From Trebonia sp963843745 (lineage in GTDB: Bacteria; Actinomycetota; Actinomycetes; Streptosporangiales; Streptosporangiaceae): a stretch of DNA of 64,000 nucleotides. Position numbers and translations under genes: made by a program. Shown piece by piece: positions 26,042-34,185 of the stretch. The stretch lies in assembly GCA_963843745.1 (NCBI GenBank), contig CAWJLP010000006.1, positions 372,001-436,000 on the forward strand, in the 5' to 3' direction. Position 1 is the first letter of the stretch. Each line of letters begins with the position of its first letter. The notes under the pieces are model-generated. The model was not told where the DNA came from, made no database searches, and saw only the letters and a program-made list of their open reading frames with translations.

Positions 26042-26069
26042 ATGAACACTGTTCATGAACGTCGTTCAT
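26042..26069. promoter_or_regulatory. Double TetR-type operator
   Basis: ATGAAC-ACT-GTTCAT (26042-26056) and ATGAAC-GTC-GTTCAT (26055-26069) are two overlapping palindromes sharing AT. They end 14 bases before the methyltransferase start and lie between it and the divergent acyl-CoA synthetase gene. The TetR gene 0.9 kb downstream is the likely ligand-sensing repressor. Confidence 0.7.
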
Positions 26070-26083
26070 AACAGGAGGAGATC

Positions 26084-26938
26084 ATGGCGGACACGCTCAT
26101 CGTCAACGCCGCGCAGGCCGAGTCGTGGAACGGCTACGAGGGAGAGCACTGGGCGGCCAACGACGACCGCTACAACACCGTCAACAGCGGCTTCAACGAG
26201 CCGCTGCTCGACGCCGCCGGGATCGGCGGAACCAGCCGCGTGCTCGACGTCGGCTGCGGCAACGGGAAGCTGACCAGGCTCGCCGCCCGCCGGGCCAGCC
26301 GCGGCCAGGTCACCGGCCTGGACCTGTCCGGGCCCATGCTCGCCAGGGCGCGGGCCAGGGCGGCGGAAGAGGGCATCGGTAACGTGACCTTCGAACAAGG
26401 AGACGCGCAGGTCTACCCGCTCGCGCCGGGCGGGTTCGACGTGGCCGTCAGCAGGTTCGGCGTCATGTTTTTCAGCGACCCTGTAGCGGCCTTCGCGAAC
26501 ATCGGCCGCGGCCTGCGGCCCGGCGGCCGGCTCGCCTTCGCATGCCTGCCGGACCTGTCCGGCACGGACCTCTGGCCGGTGTTCTGGGCAGCGGCCGCGC
26601 ACCTGCCTCCGCCGCCGCCTCCGGCCACGGGCACGACGAGCCCGGAGTCCCTCGCCGACCCGGAACGGGCTCGCGAGGTGCTGACCCGCGCCGGGTTCAC
26701 CGGCGTGTCCTGGACCCTCGTCGAGACCGCCCAGGTCTGGGGCCGTGATGTAGCGGACGCCACGAAATTCATCTGGGGCTGGGGCCCGGTCCAGTTCCGG
26801 GTCCGCCACGCCGGGCCTGGCGCGATCACCAAGGCACGGGCCGCGCTCGAAGACGCGCTGACGCCCTTCGCGACGCCGGGCGGGGTGGTCCTGCGCGGCG
26901 CGGCGTGGCTGGTGACGGCGCAACGGCCGCTCGGCTGA
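26084..26938 (+). CDS. SAM-dependent methyltransferase (class I, UbiE-like)
   Basis: 284 residues. SAM site VLDVGCGNGKLTRLAARRAS near residue 53 and the post-I motif GLDLSGPMLARARARA are intact. FDVAVSRFGVMFFSDPVAAF is the motif II region. It probably methylates a small molecule. The ATG has AGGAGGAG six bases upstream and follows the double operator directly. It ends 23 bases before the TetR gene, so the set methyltransferase, tetR, dehydrogenase is probably one autoregulated operon. Confidence 0.88.
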   Translation: MADTLIVNAAQAESWNGYEGEHWAANDDRYNTVNSGFNEPLLDAAGIGGTSRVLDVGCGNGKLTRLAARRASRGQVTGLDLSGPMLARARARAAEEGIGNVTFEQGDAQVYPLAPGGFDVAVSRFGVMFFSDPVAAFANIGRGLRPGGRLAFACLPDLSGTDLWPVFWAAAAHLPPPPPPATGTTSPESLADPERAREVLTRAGFTGVSWTLVETAQVWGRDVADATKFIWGWGPVQFRVRHAGPGAITKARAALEDALTPFATPGGVVLRGAAWLVTAQRPLG

Positions 26939-26961
26939 CGCCTCGCGGTACGATCCGGGGG

Positions 26962-27606
26962 ATGTCCCCCAGAAGGGCGGCCGTGCTGCGCGGCGCCGGT
27001 GACGGTCAGAACCTGCGCGAGCACCTCATCGCCACCGCCGAACGGCTGATCTCCAGCCGCGGCACGGCCGCGCTGACCGTGCGCGAGATCGCCAGGGAGG
27101 CCGGGGTCGCCGACGGGGTGCTGTACAACTACTTCGACGGCAAGGAAGACCTGCTCGCGAACGCCGTGGCCGCGCATGTGCGGACGATTCAGGCTGGCCT
27201 CGGTGACCTGCCCCGTCCGGGGGAGGGCGACGTCGCGGAGAACCTGCGGGCCCACGTCAGGTACGGCATCGCCTTGCACCGGGCGCTGCAGCCGCTCATG
27301 GCGGGGCTGGGGCGAGAGCCCGAGGTTGCCAGCCGGTTCACCGGTCTCGTGGGGCCGGACACGAACTGGCGCGACGAACTGCTCCGCTACTTGCACGCGG
27401 AACGCGACCTAGGCAGGCTCGCGCCCGACGCGCCCGTGGAGGCCGCCGCCGCGATGATCGTCGGCGTGTGCCACGAGCTGATGCTGACGCAACTGCTCCC
27501 GGACGGCGCTCACGCGGGCATCTTCGCGGCGCCGCCGGACGCCGGCGACGTTGTTACGGTCGTTCTGGATGGCATGCGGCCCAGCGGGGACAGGGAGCCG
27601 CGATGA
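26962..27606 (+). CDS. TetR-family transcriptional regulator
   Basis: 214 residues. The N-terminal helix-turn-helix is ALTVREIAREAGVADGVLYN, followed by YFDGKEDLLANAVAAH, the usual TetR helix 3-4 segment. The ligand-binding C-terminal half is unassigned. It lies between the methyltransferase and a dehydrogenase gene whose ATG overlaps its stop. The adjacent ATGAAC/GTTCAT palindromes are its likely operators. Confidence 0.9.
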   Translation: MSPRRAAVLRGAGDGQNLREHLIATAERLISSRGTAALTVREIAREAGVADGVLYNYFDGKEDLLANAVAAHVRTIQAGLGDLPRPGEGDVAENLRAHVRYGIALHRALQPLMAGLGREPEVASRFTGLVGPDTNWRDELLRYLHAERDLGRLAPDAPVEAAAAMIVGVCHELMLTQLLPDGAHAGIFAAPPDAGDVVTVVLDGMRPSGDREPR

Positions 27607-28685
27607 ACGCCACCAGGAGATTCCGGATCGCCGCGATCCCCGCGGACGGCGTGGGCCAGGAGGTGGTGGGCGCCGGACGCCAGGTCCTTGACGCGCTGGC
27701 TGCCGGGAGTTCGGGCGCGTTCGCGTTCGACTGGCGGGAGTTCGAATGGGGCTGCGCCTACTACGGGCGCACCGGGCGGATGATGGCGTCCGACGGGCTC
27801 GAGATCCTCAAGGACTTCGACGCCATCTATTTCGGCGCGGTCGGCTGGCCGGGTGTGCCCGACCACGTCAGCCTGTGGGGCCTGCGGCTGGCGATCTGCC
27901 AGAACTTCGACCAGTGGGCGAACGTCCGGCCGGTCCGCTTCCTGCCAGGCGTACGGAGCCCGCTGCGCAAGGCCGATGACACCGAACTGGACTGGGTCGT
28001 CGTGCGGGAGAACAGCGAGGGCGAGTACGTCGGCATGGGAGGCCGCAACTTCGCCGGACGCGGCCCTGGCGGCGAGATCGCCGTCCAGTCGGCCTTGTTC
28101 ACCGAGATCGGCTGCGAGCGCATCACGCGCTTCGCCTTCGACCTGGCCCGTACTCGCCGCCACCGCAAGGTCTCCAGCGTCACCAAGAGCAACGCCCAGC
28201 AGTACGGCATGGTCTTGTGGGACGAGGTCTTCGCGCGCGTTGCCAGGGACTATCCCGACGTCGAGACCGAAAGCGTCCTTGTCGACGCGATGTCCGCGAA
28301 GTTCGTCCTGCGGCCCGAGGACCTGTCCGTCGTGGTCGCCTCCAACCTGCACGCGGACATCCTGTCCGATCTCGGCAGCGCGCTGGCCGGCAGCCTCGGC
28401 CTTGCCGCCAGCGCCAACCTCAACCCCGAGCGGCGTTTCCCCAGCATGTTCGAGCCCGTGCACGGGTCCGCGCCGGACATTGCCGGGCAAGGGCTGGCCA
28501 ACCCCATCGGCGCCGTCGGCAGCGCCGCCCTGATGCTCGGCCACCTGGGCCTGCCAGAGCAGGCCGCCCGGCTGGACGCCGCCATCGAGGCGACCACCGC
28601 GGCCGGCGTCCTTACCCGCGACCTCGGCGGCACCGCCACCACCGAAGACGTCACCAAGGCGCTGATCGACGCCCTGCACACCTGA
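27603..28685 (+). CDS. Tartrate / D-malate-type beta-decarboxylating dehydrogenase
   Basis: 360 residues of the isocitrate/isopropylmalate dehydrogenase family. The N-terminal Rossmann start is RIAAIPADGVGQEVV. FDAIYFGAVGWPGVPDHVSL and NVRPVRFLPGV match tartrate/D-malate dehydrogenases better than leucine-pathway enzymes. Catalytic Arg, Lys and Asp segments are VVRENSEGEYVGMGG, VTKSNAQQYG and VDAMSAKFV. It should oxidise and decarboxylate a 2-hydroxy acid with NAD+. The ATG overlaps the TetR stop by four bases, so it is coupled to it. Confidence 0.88.
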   Translation: MNATRRFRIAAIPADGVGQEVVGAGRQVLDALAAGSSGAFAFDWREFEWGCAYYGRTGRMMASDGLEILKDFDAIYFGAVGWPGVPDHVSLWGLRLAICQNFDQWANVRPVRFLPGVRSPLRKADDTELDWVVVRENSEGEYVGMGGRNFAGRGPGGEIAVQSALFTEIGCERITRFAFDLARTRRHRKVSSVTKSNAQQYGMVLWDEVFARVARDYPDVETESVLVDAMSAKFVLRPEDLSVVVASNLHADILSDLGSALAGSLGLAASANLNPERRFPSMFEPVHGSAPDIAGQGLANPIGAVGSAALMLGHLGLPEQAARLDAAIEATTAAGVLTRDLGGTATTEDVTKALIDALHT

Positions 28686-29130
28686 GCAGGCGCGCACTAT
28701 TGACCATGCCCAGCCACCCGGACGCGGTCGCAGCCGACGGCGGCCGGGTTTCCGCGGCGTCGGCGTGGTCGCCGTTCCGGCACCGGATGTTCGCGTCAGC
28801 TCGCGCAAACAACCCGGATCTCGGGCCAAGCCAACGTGACGTACCTGCACATGACAAAGTGGTCGAATTGCGGCTATTTGCCGCAAAAGGCATCAGGCAA
28901 CGGTGCGCGGAATGGAGCGGGTGTCAATTCCCACGGCAATACCGCTTCGCGGGCGCTACTCGTGCCTCATTCTCTTTTGCAACTACAGCCACATAACTTC
29001 TATTCTGCAACAACTATCTTCGCAGCAGGCACGAATCGGGCCGTAAATGCACCAAGCGTGTTGAGGATGGGACTTCAGTGTGCTTATTCTCACCCAAGAG
29101 CTAGCTGAAAAGCACGTGAGGAGAATCTGC
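28686..29130. other. Intergenic leader region upstream of the LysM/Rpf-like gene
   Basis: No gene of conserved look is seen in these 445 bases. From about 28900 the strand is AT-richer (CAACTACAGCCACATAAC and similar). I looked for a structured leader such as the c-di-AMP riboswitch known upstream of some actinobacterial rpf genes and could not match its consensus by eye. Confidence 0.3.
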
Positions 29131-29196
29131 ATGAGGTCCAAACGCACCCCGGACCAGCATAGGCCGGGTGACACCCTCATGAGGTTCATCGGCTAG
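29131..29196 (+). CDS. 21-residue leader ORF before the LysM/Rpf-like gene
   Basis: ATG 29131 has GAGGAG eight bases upstream and opens a 21-codon frame ending at a TAG at 29196. The peptide is MRSKRTPDQH RPGDTLMRFIG. It ends 6 bases before a terminator-like hairpin with a U run, the layout of a transcription attenuator. It has no known family. It is only a candidate because it is very short. Confidence 0.4.
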   Translation: MRSKRTPDQHRPGDTLMRFIG

Positions 29197-29202
29197 CAAA
29201 GC

Positions 29203-29243
29203 GGTCCCGGCCAGGTGTTCGCAGCACGAGGCCGGGACCTTTT
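29203..29243 (+). terminator. Rho-independent terminator-like hairpin, 29 bases before the LysM/Rpf start
   Basis: GGTCCCGGCC (29203-29212) pairs perfectly with GGCCGGGACC (29230-29239), with a 17-base loop and TTTT next. It lies between the small leader ORF and the transglycosylase gene, so it may end leader transcripts under some conditions. Confidence 0.7.
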
Positions 29244-29271
29244 GTCGGACAACCTTGGAGGGCCTCCCGAC

Positions 29272-29910
29272 ATGTTCATTATCCCCGCTTCAGTCGTGGC
29301 CAAGATCATGATGGCGGTCACGATTTCGCTGCATCCAGCGGCGCACCACGCCCCTGCGAGTTACACCGTTCACCAGGGCGACACGCTGTCCGTGATCGCC
29401 GCCCGCAACTACGGCAACTCGGCCGACTGGCCCGCCGTGTGGTGGGTGAACCGCCACCAGGTGCGGAACCCCAACGTCCTGCTCGTCGGGGAGCGGCTGC
29501 GGCTGCCGGCCAGCGGTCATGTGACGGCCGCGATGGCGCATGCCGCGCAGGCCGCCATCCCGGACCCGCCTCCCCCGTCTCCGGCTTCGACCGCTCCGGT
29601 GAGCTACTCACAGCCGGATCCGTCCCCCGCCGCCGCACCCGTCTACAGCTCGGCCCCGGCGTCGTCCGCTGGCGGAGCTGACTGGAACGCCATCGCGGCG
29701 TGCGAGTCCGGCGGGAACTGGAGCATCAGCACCGGCAACGGCTTCTATGGCGGCCTGCAGTTCACGCAGCAGACCTGGCTCGGCTACGGCGGCGGCCAGT
29801 ACGCTGCGTCGGCGAACCTGGCCACCCCGTCCGAGCAGATCGCCGTGGCTCAGCGGGTACTCGCCGGGCAAGGTATCGGCGCCTGGCCGGTATGCGGGGC
29901 AGGCGGCTGA
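29272..29910 (+). CDS. LysM and Rpf-type transglycosylase-like secreted protein
   Basis: 212 residues. A hydrophobic start (MFIIPASVVAKIMMAVTISL) is a signal segment. One LysM domain follows (YTVHQGDTLSVIAARNYGNS), then a Pro/Ser linker, and a C-terminal transglycosylase-like domain: WNAIAACESGGNWSISTGNG, FYGGLQFTQQTWLGYGGGQY. The Glu in CESGG is the predicted catalytic acid of resuscitation-promoting factors. It should cleave peptidoglycan during growth restart. GGAGGG lies about ten bases before ATG 29272. The preceding hairpin suggests attenuation. Confidence 0.88.
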   Translation: MFIIPASVVAKIMMAVTISLHPAAHHAPASYTVHQGDTLSVIAARNYGNSADWPAVWWVNRHQVRNPNVLLVGERLRLPASGHVTAAMAHAAQAAIPDPPPPSPASTAPVSYSQPDPSPAAAPVYSSAPASSAGGADWNAIAACESGGNWSISTGNGFYGGLQFTQQTWLGYGGGQYAASANLATPSEQIAVAQRVLAGQGIGAWPVCGAGG

Positions 29911-29928
29911 CGAAGTCGCTCCCTAGTG

Positions 29929-29963
29929 CTTTGCCGGGCACAGCGTGGCTGTGCCCGGCAAAG
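29929..29963. terminator. Perfect 15-bp inverted repeat after the LysM/Rpf gene
   Basis: CTTTGCCGGGCACAG and CTGTGCCCGGCAAAG are separated by five bases. No clear U tract follows on either strand. It is likely a transcription end, about 20 bases after the stop codon. Confidence 0.6.
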
Positions 29964-30187
29964 ACGCCGTTATCCACAGGGGCTGCGCATGACGCTTCCG
30001 CGTGCTACGGCAATCTGGCCATTCCGTCCACAGGCTGTTGATAACGCCGTACGGCCCGGGCTCCGGGCTCGGGCGCGGTCGCATGCTGCCCTCGTGAACC
30101 CCAAGACTCCCGTAATGCCGTGGATACTGCAATACTGCATGCATGCCCCCCCTCGGCATAGCCGCGCTCAACTGCAATAATCTAGGG

Positions 30188-30907
30188 ATGCCTGCTCTCA
30201 GCGTCGCCTTGCTCAACCTCAAACCAGGCACGGGCAAGACCACGTCGGCAGTATGGCTGGCGCACATCTTCGTCGAGGCTGGACGGCATGTGCTCCTTGT
30301 GGACGCCGATCCGTCGGGGAGCGCCCTGGAATGGTCGGACCTCGCAGCTATGGATCCTCGGGTCCGGCCAGCGGCGGGGTTTCCCTTCCGGATCGTGGCC
30401 CTGCCCTCGCGCCGGGTGCACCTGCGGGTACCCGAGATCGCCCGCGAGGATGACGTGGTGATTATCGACGCCCCTCAGCTTGAAGACCACTCCGGCATAG
30501 CCCGGTCAGTGATGCGGTACGCCGACGAAATCCTGATCCCGTGCGCGCCTAGCCCCATTGAGATCAATCGCACCACGCCGGTACGCGACGAGATCGCCGA
30601 AGTCGAAGAGCTCCGGGACAAGCCAGCCCGTGCTGCCGTACTGCTGACCCGGTGCATCACCCGCGCCCACTCGATCGCAAACGCCAAAGAGACCCTGGGT
30701 GACCTGGGCTATGACGTGCTGCGAACGAACGTGCCGAGACGCGAAGTCTACGCTCAGAGCTTCGGCCTGCCGATTCCCGAGACGGGCCGCACCGCCTGGC
30801 GCGAGGTGGCCGGTGACCTTATCGAACGGTGCGTTCCCCTGTGGAAGGTCCGGTTATGGCAACAGAACGGGAGCGGCGTAAGGCCCAGATGGCTGCCGCC
30901 GCTGTGA
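30188..30907 (+). CDS. ParA-family partition ATPase
   Basis: About 239 residues. The deviant Walker A is NLKPGTGKTTSAVWLAHI, giving a Lys shortly before GKTT, as in ParA/Soj proteins. The A' motif is HVLLVDADPSGSALEW and Walker B is DDVVIIDAPQLEDHSGIA. It is the typical size of a plasmid or integrated-element ParA. The last 52 bases overlap the next gene in another frame. Nearby sequence at 30125-30150 repeats ATACTGCA twice, a possible but unproved partition site. Confidence 0.85.
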   Translation: MPALSVALLNLKPGTGKTTSAVWLAHIFVEAGRHVLLVDADPSGSALEWSDLAAMDPRVRPAAGFPFRIVALPSRRVHLRVPEIAREDDVVIIDAPQLEDHSGIARSVMRYADEILIPCAPSPIEINRTTPVRDEIAEVEELRDKPARAAVLLTRCITRAHSIANAKETLGDLGYDVLRTNVPRREVYAQSFGLPIPETGRTAWREVAGDLIERCVPLWKVRLWQQNGSGVRPRWLPPL

Positions 30908-31149
30908 GCCGCATGGAAACCGGTGGCCGGGCCGCCGGCCGGACGGCGATCCGGTCAAAGCCGGTAAGGATCACCCTCGACCTGAGCCCCGAACTTTACC
31001 GGCAGCTCACCCAGTGGGCACACTCTGCGGCGATTGAGCTAGATGTGCCGCGCGTCGCATTGGCGGACGCGGTGCGGGCCATGATCAGAGTCACAACGGA
31101 GAGTCCAGACCAGGTTATCGAGCGGCTTCGCCGCGATCGCGAGCCCTAA
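30856..31149 (+). CDS. Small DNA-binding partner of ParA (ribbon-helix-helix-like)
   Basis: 97 residues. The N-terminal third is basic. The C-terminal two thirds look like a ribbon-helix-helix protein: KPVRITLDLSPELYRQLTQW, then VPRVALADAVRAMIRVTTES. A small basic protein overlapping the 3' end of parA (52 bases) is the classic layout of plasmid partition ParA/ParG-type modules. The pair has no replication gene nearby, so it may be a leftover of an integrated plasmid or serve another role. Confidence 0.7.
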   Translation: MATERERRKAQMAAAAVSRMETGGRAAGRTAIRSKPVRITLDLSPELYRQLTQWAHSAAIELDVPRVALADAVRAMIRVTTESPDQVIERLRRDREP

Positions 31150-31166
31150 CACGCGCCCCGCAGCGG

Positions 31167-31538
31167 CTACCAGCGCTCCACCAGATGCTCACGGCCAGGC
31201 GGTGGTTCGTAGGATTCCGGCCAGAAGTCCGTGACCTGCGTGATCAGCCCGTCAGCGAACGTCAAGAACGCCATCCCATCGTCAATGCGGTCATCGAGGT
31301 GCCACTCGAACCACGCCACCCCGTGATGTTCGTCAGCGATCACGACCTTGGGCCGCAGATGCCAGTCACCGGGGTACTCCTGATTGAACCGCAGGTAGCG
31401 ATCACGGCCCCGGATACGCTCCCGCGACTGCGGGATCTCGTAGACCACGGCCGGATGCAGCAGCGCTGCCCAGTCGTCCCAGTCCCTGGCCTCAAGGCTG
31501 GCGATGAAGCGCTCCACCAGCTCGCGGTTGCCGCTCAC
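31167..31538 (-). CDS. SnoaL-like / nuclear transport factor 2-fold protein
   Basis: 123 residues of the NTF2 fold: LVERFIASLEARDWDDWAAL, PAVVYEIPQSRERIRGRDRY, then LITQVTDFWPE at the end. Enzymes of this fold isomerise, hydrate or cyclise small molecules. The length fits. No partner gene marks its substrate. It ends 18 bases from the convergent small DNA-binding gene. Confidence 0.75.
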   Translation of the reverse strand: MSGNRELVERFIASLEARDWDDWAALLHPAVVYEIPQSRERIRGRDRYLRFNQEYPGDWHLRPKVVIADEHHGVAWFEWHLDDRIDDGMAFLTFADGLITQVTDFWPESYEPPPGREHLVERW

Positions 31539-31597
31539 CCCGGCAAACTATCGGGTGGCTAGAATCGTCGGGATGCCAGGGCTGACCGCACGAAGCC

Positions 31598-32668
31598 GTG
31601 CCCATGGGTAGGGCCCGAACACTCGCCCAGGTGTACCGGCACTTCGGTGAAGTCGACGCCGCGGAAACCTCGCCGCTGTACGAGCGAGTCGCCGTCGCGC
31701 TGAGTGAGTCCCGCGAGGCGCTGCGCGCCATCGAGGCGGCGCCGGCCCGCAAGCGGCACCCGACGGTGATCCTCGCCGCCCTGCACGACCTCGCCCTCGC
31801 CGGACGCGCCCCGGCGCTTGCCGCGGCCTATGCCGCCGCGGACGGCGACGCTGCCGCTGGCGCCGCGATCGACACGCTGCTGCGAATGACCAACTCGGTC
31901 GTGGCCATCGCTGTGCGCCGCAAGACGACGGCCAACGAGACCGGACGGTGCGCCGTGCTGTATCCGGCCATCGCCGAGGCGGCGCGCCGGGCAGGCGCGA
32001 ATACGGTCGGGCTGATCGACGTGGGCTGTTCTGCCGGACTCAATCTCAACGTCGATCGCGTTGGCATCACGTACAGCAACGGACAGTCGCTGGGCGACCC
32101 GTCATCTCCTGTCCAGCTGTCATCGTCGATCGTGGGAGCCCGGCCCATCCCGACCCGAGTGATGCCCGAGGTCGTCGCCCGCGTCGGCGTTGACCTCGAT
32201 CCGGTTGATGTGACCGACCCCGATGACGTCCGATGGCTGCGCGCCTGCGTGTGGCCCGATCAGCCGGAGCCGATCGCGAGGCTCGAAGCGGAGATGGCGC
32301 TCGCGGCCGCGGCGCCTCCGCTGCTGCTGCGAGGTGACGCCGTCGAGGTGCTGCCCGACGCCTTCGCCCACGTGCCCGCGGGTGCCCTGCCTGTCGTCAC
32401 CACGACGTGGGCCTTGTCGCGCTTCCCGCTCGGGAGCCGCCTGCGCTTCCTGCACCGCCTCGACGAGGCGGCGACCGGCCGGGCGGTGGCGTGGGTGTCG
32501 GTGGAGGGGGTCGGAGTCGGGCCGGCGATACCTACATTCGGCGATCGCCGCGCCTCTGGCCACAGCATCATCGGCCTGGCGGTGTTCGAGCAGTCGGCCC
32601 TGCACGCCGAGGCCATTGGCCGCTGCTGGTCGAGGGGTCGCTTGCTGGCGTGGCTGGCCGGCTCCTAG
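31598..32668 (+). CDS. DUF2332 family protein
   Basis: 356 residues of the actinobacterial DUF2332 family. Conserved pieces are YRHFGEVDAAETSPLYERVA, RKRHPTVILAALHDLALAGR, GLIDVGCSAGLNLNVDRVGI and VTTTWALSRF. The last two look like a Rossmann methyltransferase-like motif, but no activity is known. GTG 31598 or ATG 31604 could be the start. It overlaps the convergent MFS gene by four bases. Confidence 0.85.
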   Translation: MPMGRARTLAQVYRHFGEVDAAETSPLYERVAVALSESREALRAIEAAPARKRHPTVILAALHDLALAGRAPALAAAYAAADGDAAAGAAIDTLLRMTNSVVAIAVRRKTTANETGRCAVLYPAIAEAARRAGANTVGLIDVGCSAGLNLNVDRVGITYSNGQSLGDPSSPVQLSSSIVGARPIPTRVMPEVVARVGVDLDPVDVTDPDDVRWLRACVWPDQPEPIARLEAEMALAAAAPPLLLRGDAVEVLPDAFAHVPAGALPVVTTTWALSRFPLGSRLRFLHRLDEAATGRAVAWVSVEGVGVGPAIPTFGDRRASGHSIIGLAVFEQSALHAEAIGRCWSRGRLLAWLAGS

Positions 32669-33867
32669 CGCTGCTGCGGCACTCGCAGTGCTCGCAAGCC
32701 TGCCAGGGCCAGCACGGCCATGGCGCCGGCAGCTATCGCGGCCACCGCGAGGCCGCCGTGCGTGCCGACGGTGTCCACTGCCCAGCCAGCCACCGCCGCG
32801 GCGCCGGCCGAACCCGCCGCGCTGGCCGAGTTCAGCCAGGCGAAGGCCTCGGTGAGCACGGCCTGGTGGACAGATGCTTCGGCCAGCAGCGAGCAGAGAA
32901 TCAGGATCAGGGGGATCGCGAGCCCGGTCAGCGCGAGGCCGGACCCCAGCTCAAACGGCGAGCGGGCCAGCAGCAACGGCAGGCAGCCGATCGCCAGTCC
33001 GCCCGCTGCCACCGCCAGCTGCACCCGCAGAACTGTGCGCCACTGGCGCAGCCCGTACAGCCAGCCGGCCAGCAGGCTGGCACAACTCGATACCGTGAAC
33101 AGTGCAGCGGCTATGCCCGCCGCGCCATGCTCCAGCGCGAACGCGGTTACTGAGATCTGCATGGCGCCGAAGAACCCGCCGATGGCGAGGTTCACGCCGA
33201 CCAGGACCGCGAATCCGGGGCGCAGCAGGCCGCGGCCCGTGCGGGGCCGCCCGGCAGCAGCCGATGCCTCCGGCGCGGTGCGGCGCTGCGCGGCAAAACA
33301 CATCCCGCCGCCCACTACCAAGACGGCAGCAAGCACCGTGCCGGCCGCCGGGTATCCGCTGGCACCGAGGATGCTCACCAGGGCCGGCCCTGCCAGATAG
33401 GCCAGCTCATTGGCCAGCGATTCCAGCGCGAACGCGGTGGGCAGCGCCGTGGCTCGCCCGTCGCGCAGCAGCGCCGCCCAGCGCGCTGCCGACAGCGCGC
33501 CCAGCTGCGGAATGGTGGCACCGGCCAGTACCCCTCCTGCCGTCATCAGCCAGTCCGGGGTTCCGGCGGCGACCAGGGCCAGCAGCGTGGTCACCGCCCC
33601 GGCATGGGCCAGCAGCGCGGGCGGCAGCACCCGGGTCTGGCCGAAGCGGCCGGCCAGCCGGGCCAGCTGCGGACCGGCCACTGCCTCGGCGACGGCGAAC
33701 CCGCCGGTCACCAGTCCGGCCGTGGCATACGAGCCGGTCCGGGCGTGCACCAGCCAGACGATGCCCAGGCTGGTCATCGCGATCCCGACGCGGCCGACGG
33801 CGGCGGTCAGGAAGAAGGCAGCGGCACCGTGGGCGCGCAGCAGGGTGCGATAGGTCGCCGATGACAT
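32665..33867 (-). CDS. Major facilitator superfamily transporter
   Basis: About 400 residues with about twelve hydrophobic segments. The loop ARLAGRFGQTRVLPPALLAH between helices 2 and 3 resembles the MFS loop motif. Similar proteins export drugs or sugars. The substrate is unknown. The start MSSATYRTL at 33867 is preferred. It converges with the DUF2332 gene. Confidence 0.85.
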   Translation of the reverse strand: MSSATYRTLLRAHGAAAFFLTAAVGRVGIAMTSLGIVWLVHARTGSYATAGLVTGGFAVAEAVAGPQLARLAGRFGQTRVLPPALLAHAGAVTTLLALVAAGTPDWLMTAGGVLAGATIPQLGALSAARWAALLRDGRATALPTAFALESLANELAYLAGPALVSILGASGYPAAGTVLAAVLVVGGGMCFAAQRRTAPEASAAAGRPRTGRGLLRPGFAVLVGVNLAIGGFFGAMQISVTAFALEHGAAGIAAALFTVSSCASLLAGWLYGLRQWRTVLRVQLAVAAGGLAIGCLPLLLARSPFELGSGLALTGLAIPLILILCSLLAEASVHQAVLTEAFAWLNSASAAGSAGAAAVAGWAVDTVGTHGGLAVAAIAAGAMAVLALAGLRALRVPQQR

Positions 33868-34185
33868 GAGGTGTCCCATTCGCTGCCCGGCGGGGCGGAC
33901 CCAGGGTCGTCGGCGTCCAGAATTACCGACCCGTGGTCATCGCCTGGAACCGTCCACTGGTGGCGTGGAGCGGGGACACGCACCCCACGCCGGCTCCATC
34001 ACCGGGCAGAAGCCTTTCGAGGCCGTCTCAGCCGTTCCCAGTCGCTGAGACATGACGAGCGTAGCAGCTGACGGCTGAAGCGCTGGATAGGTGGTCAGGG
34101 GATGACGGGCCGCATGGATAGCAGCGCCGAGATTCTTGGCCCGTCTACCGCTGCCGAATCAGCAGGTCCGTAGCAATCCGCATGC
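33868..34185. other. 318-bp intergenic region, no gene seen
   Basis: Between the MFS start and the LuxR-type regulator stop. It holds no ORF of credible coding look on either strand. A promoter for the MFS gene should lie at its left end. Confidence 0.3.

Noticed and set aside
28686..29200. Possible c-di-AMP (ydaO/yuaA-type) riboswitch upstream of the LysM/Rpf-like gene
   Set aside because: The context fits, but I could not match the conserved core by eye. Only a leader ORF and hairpin are claimed; an Rfam scan would decide.
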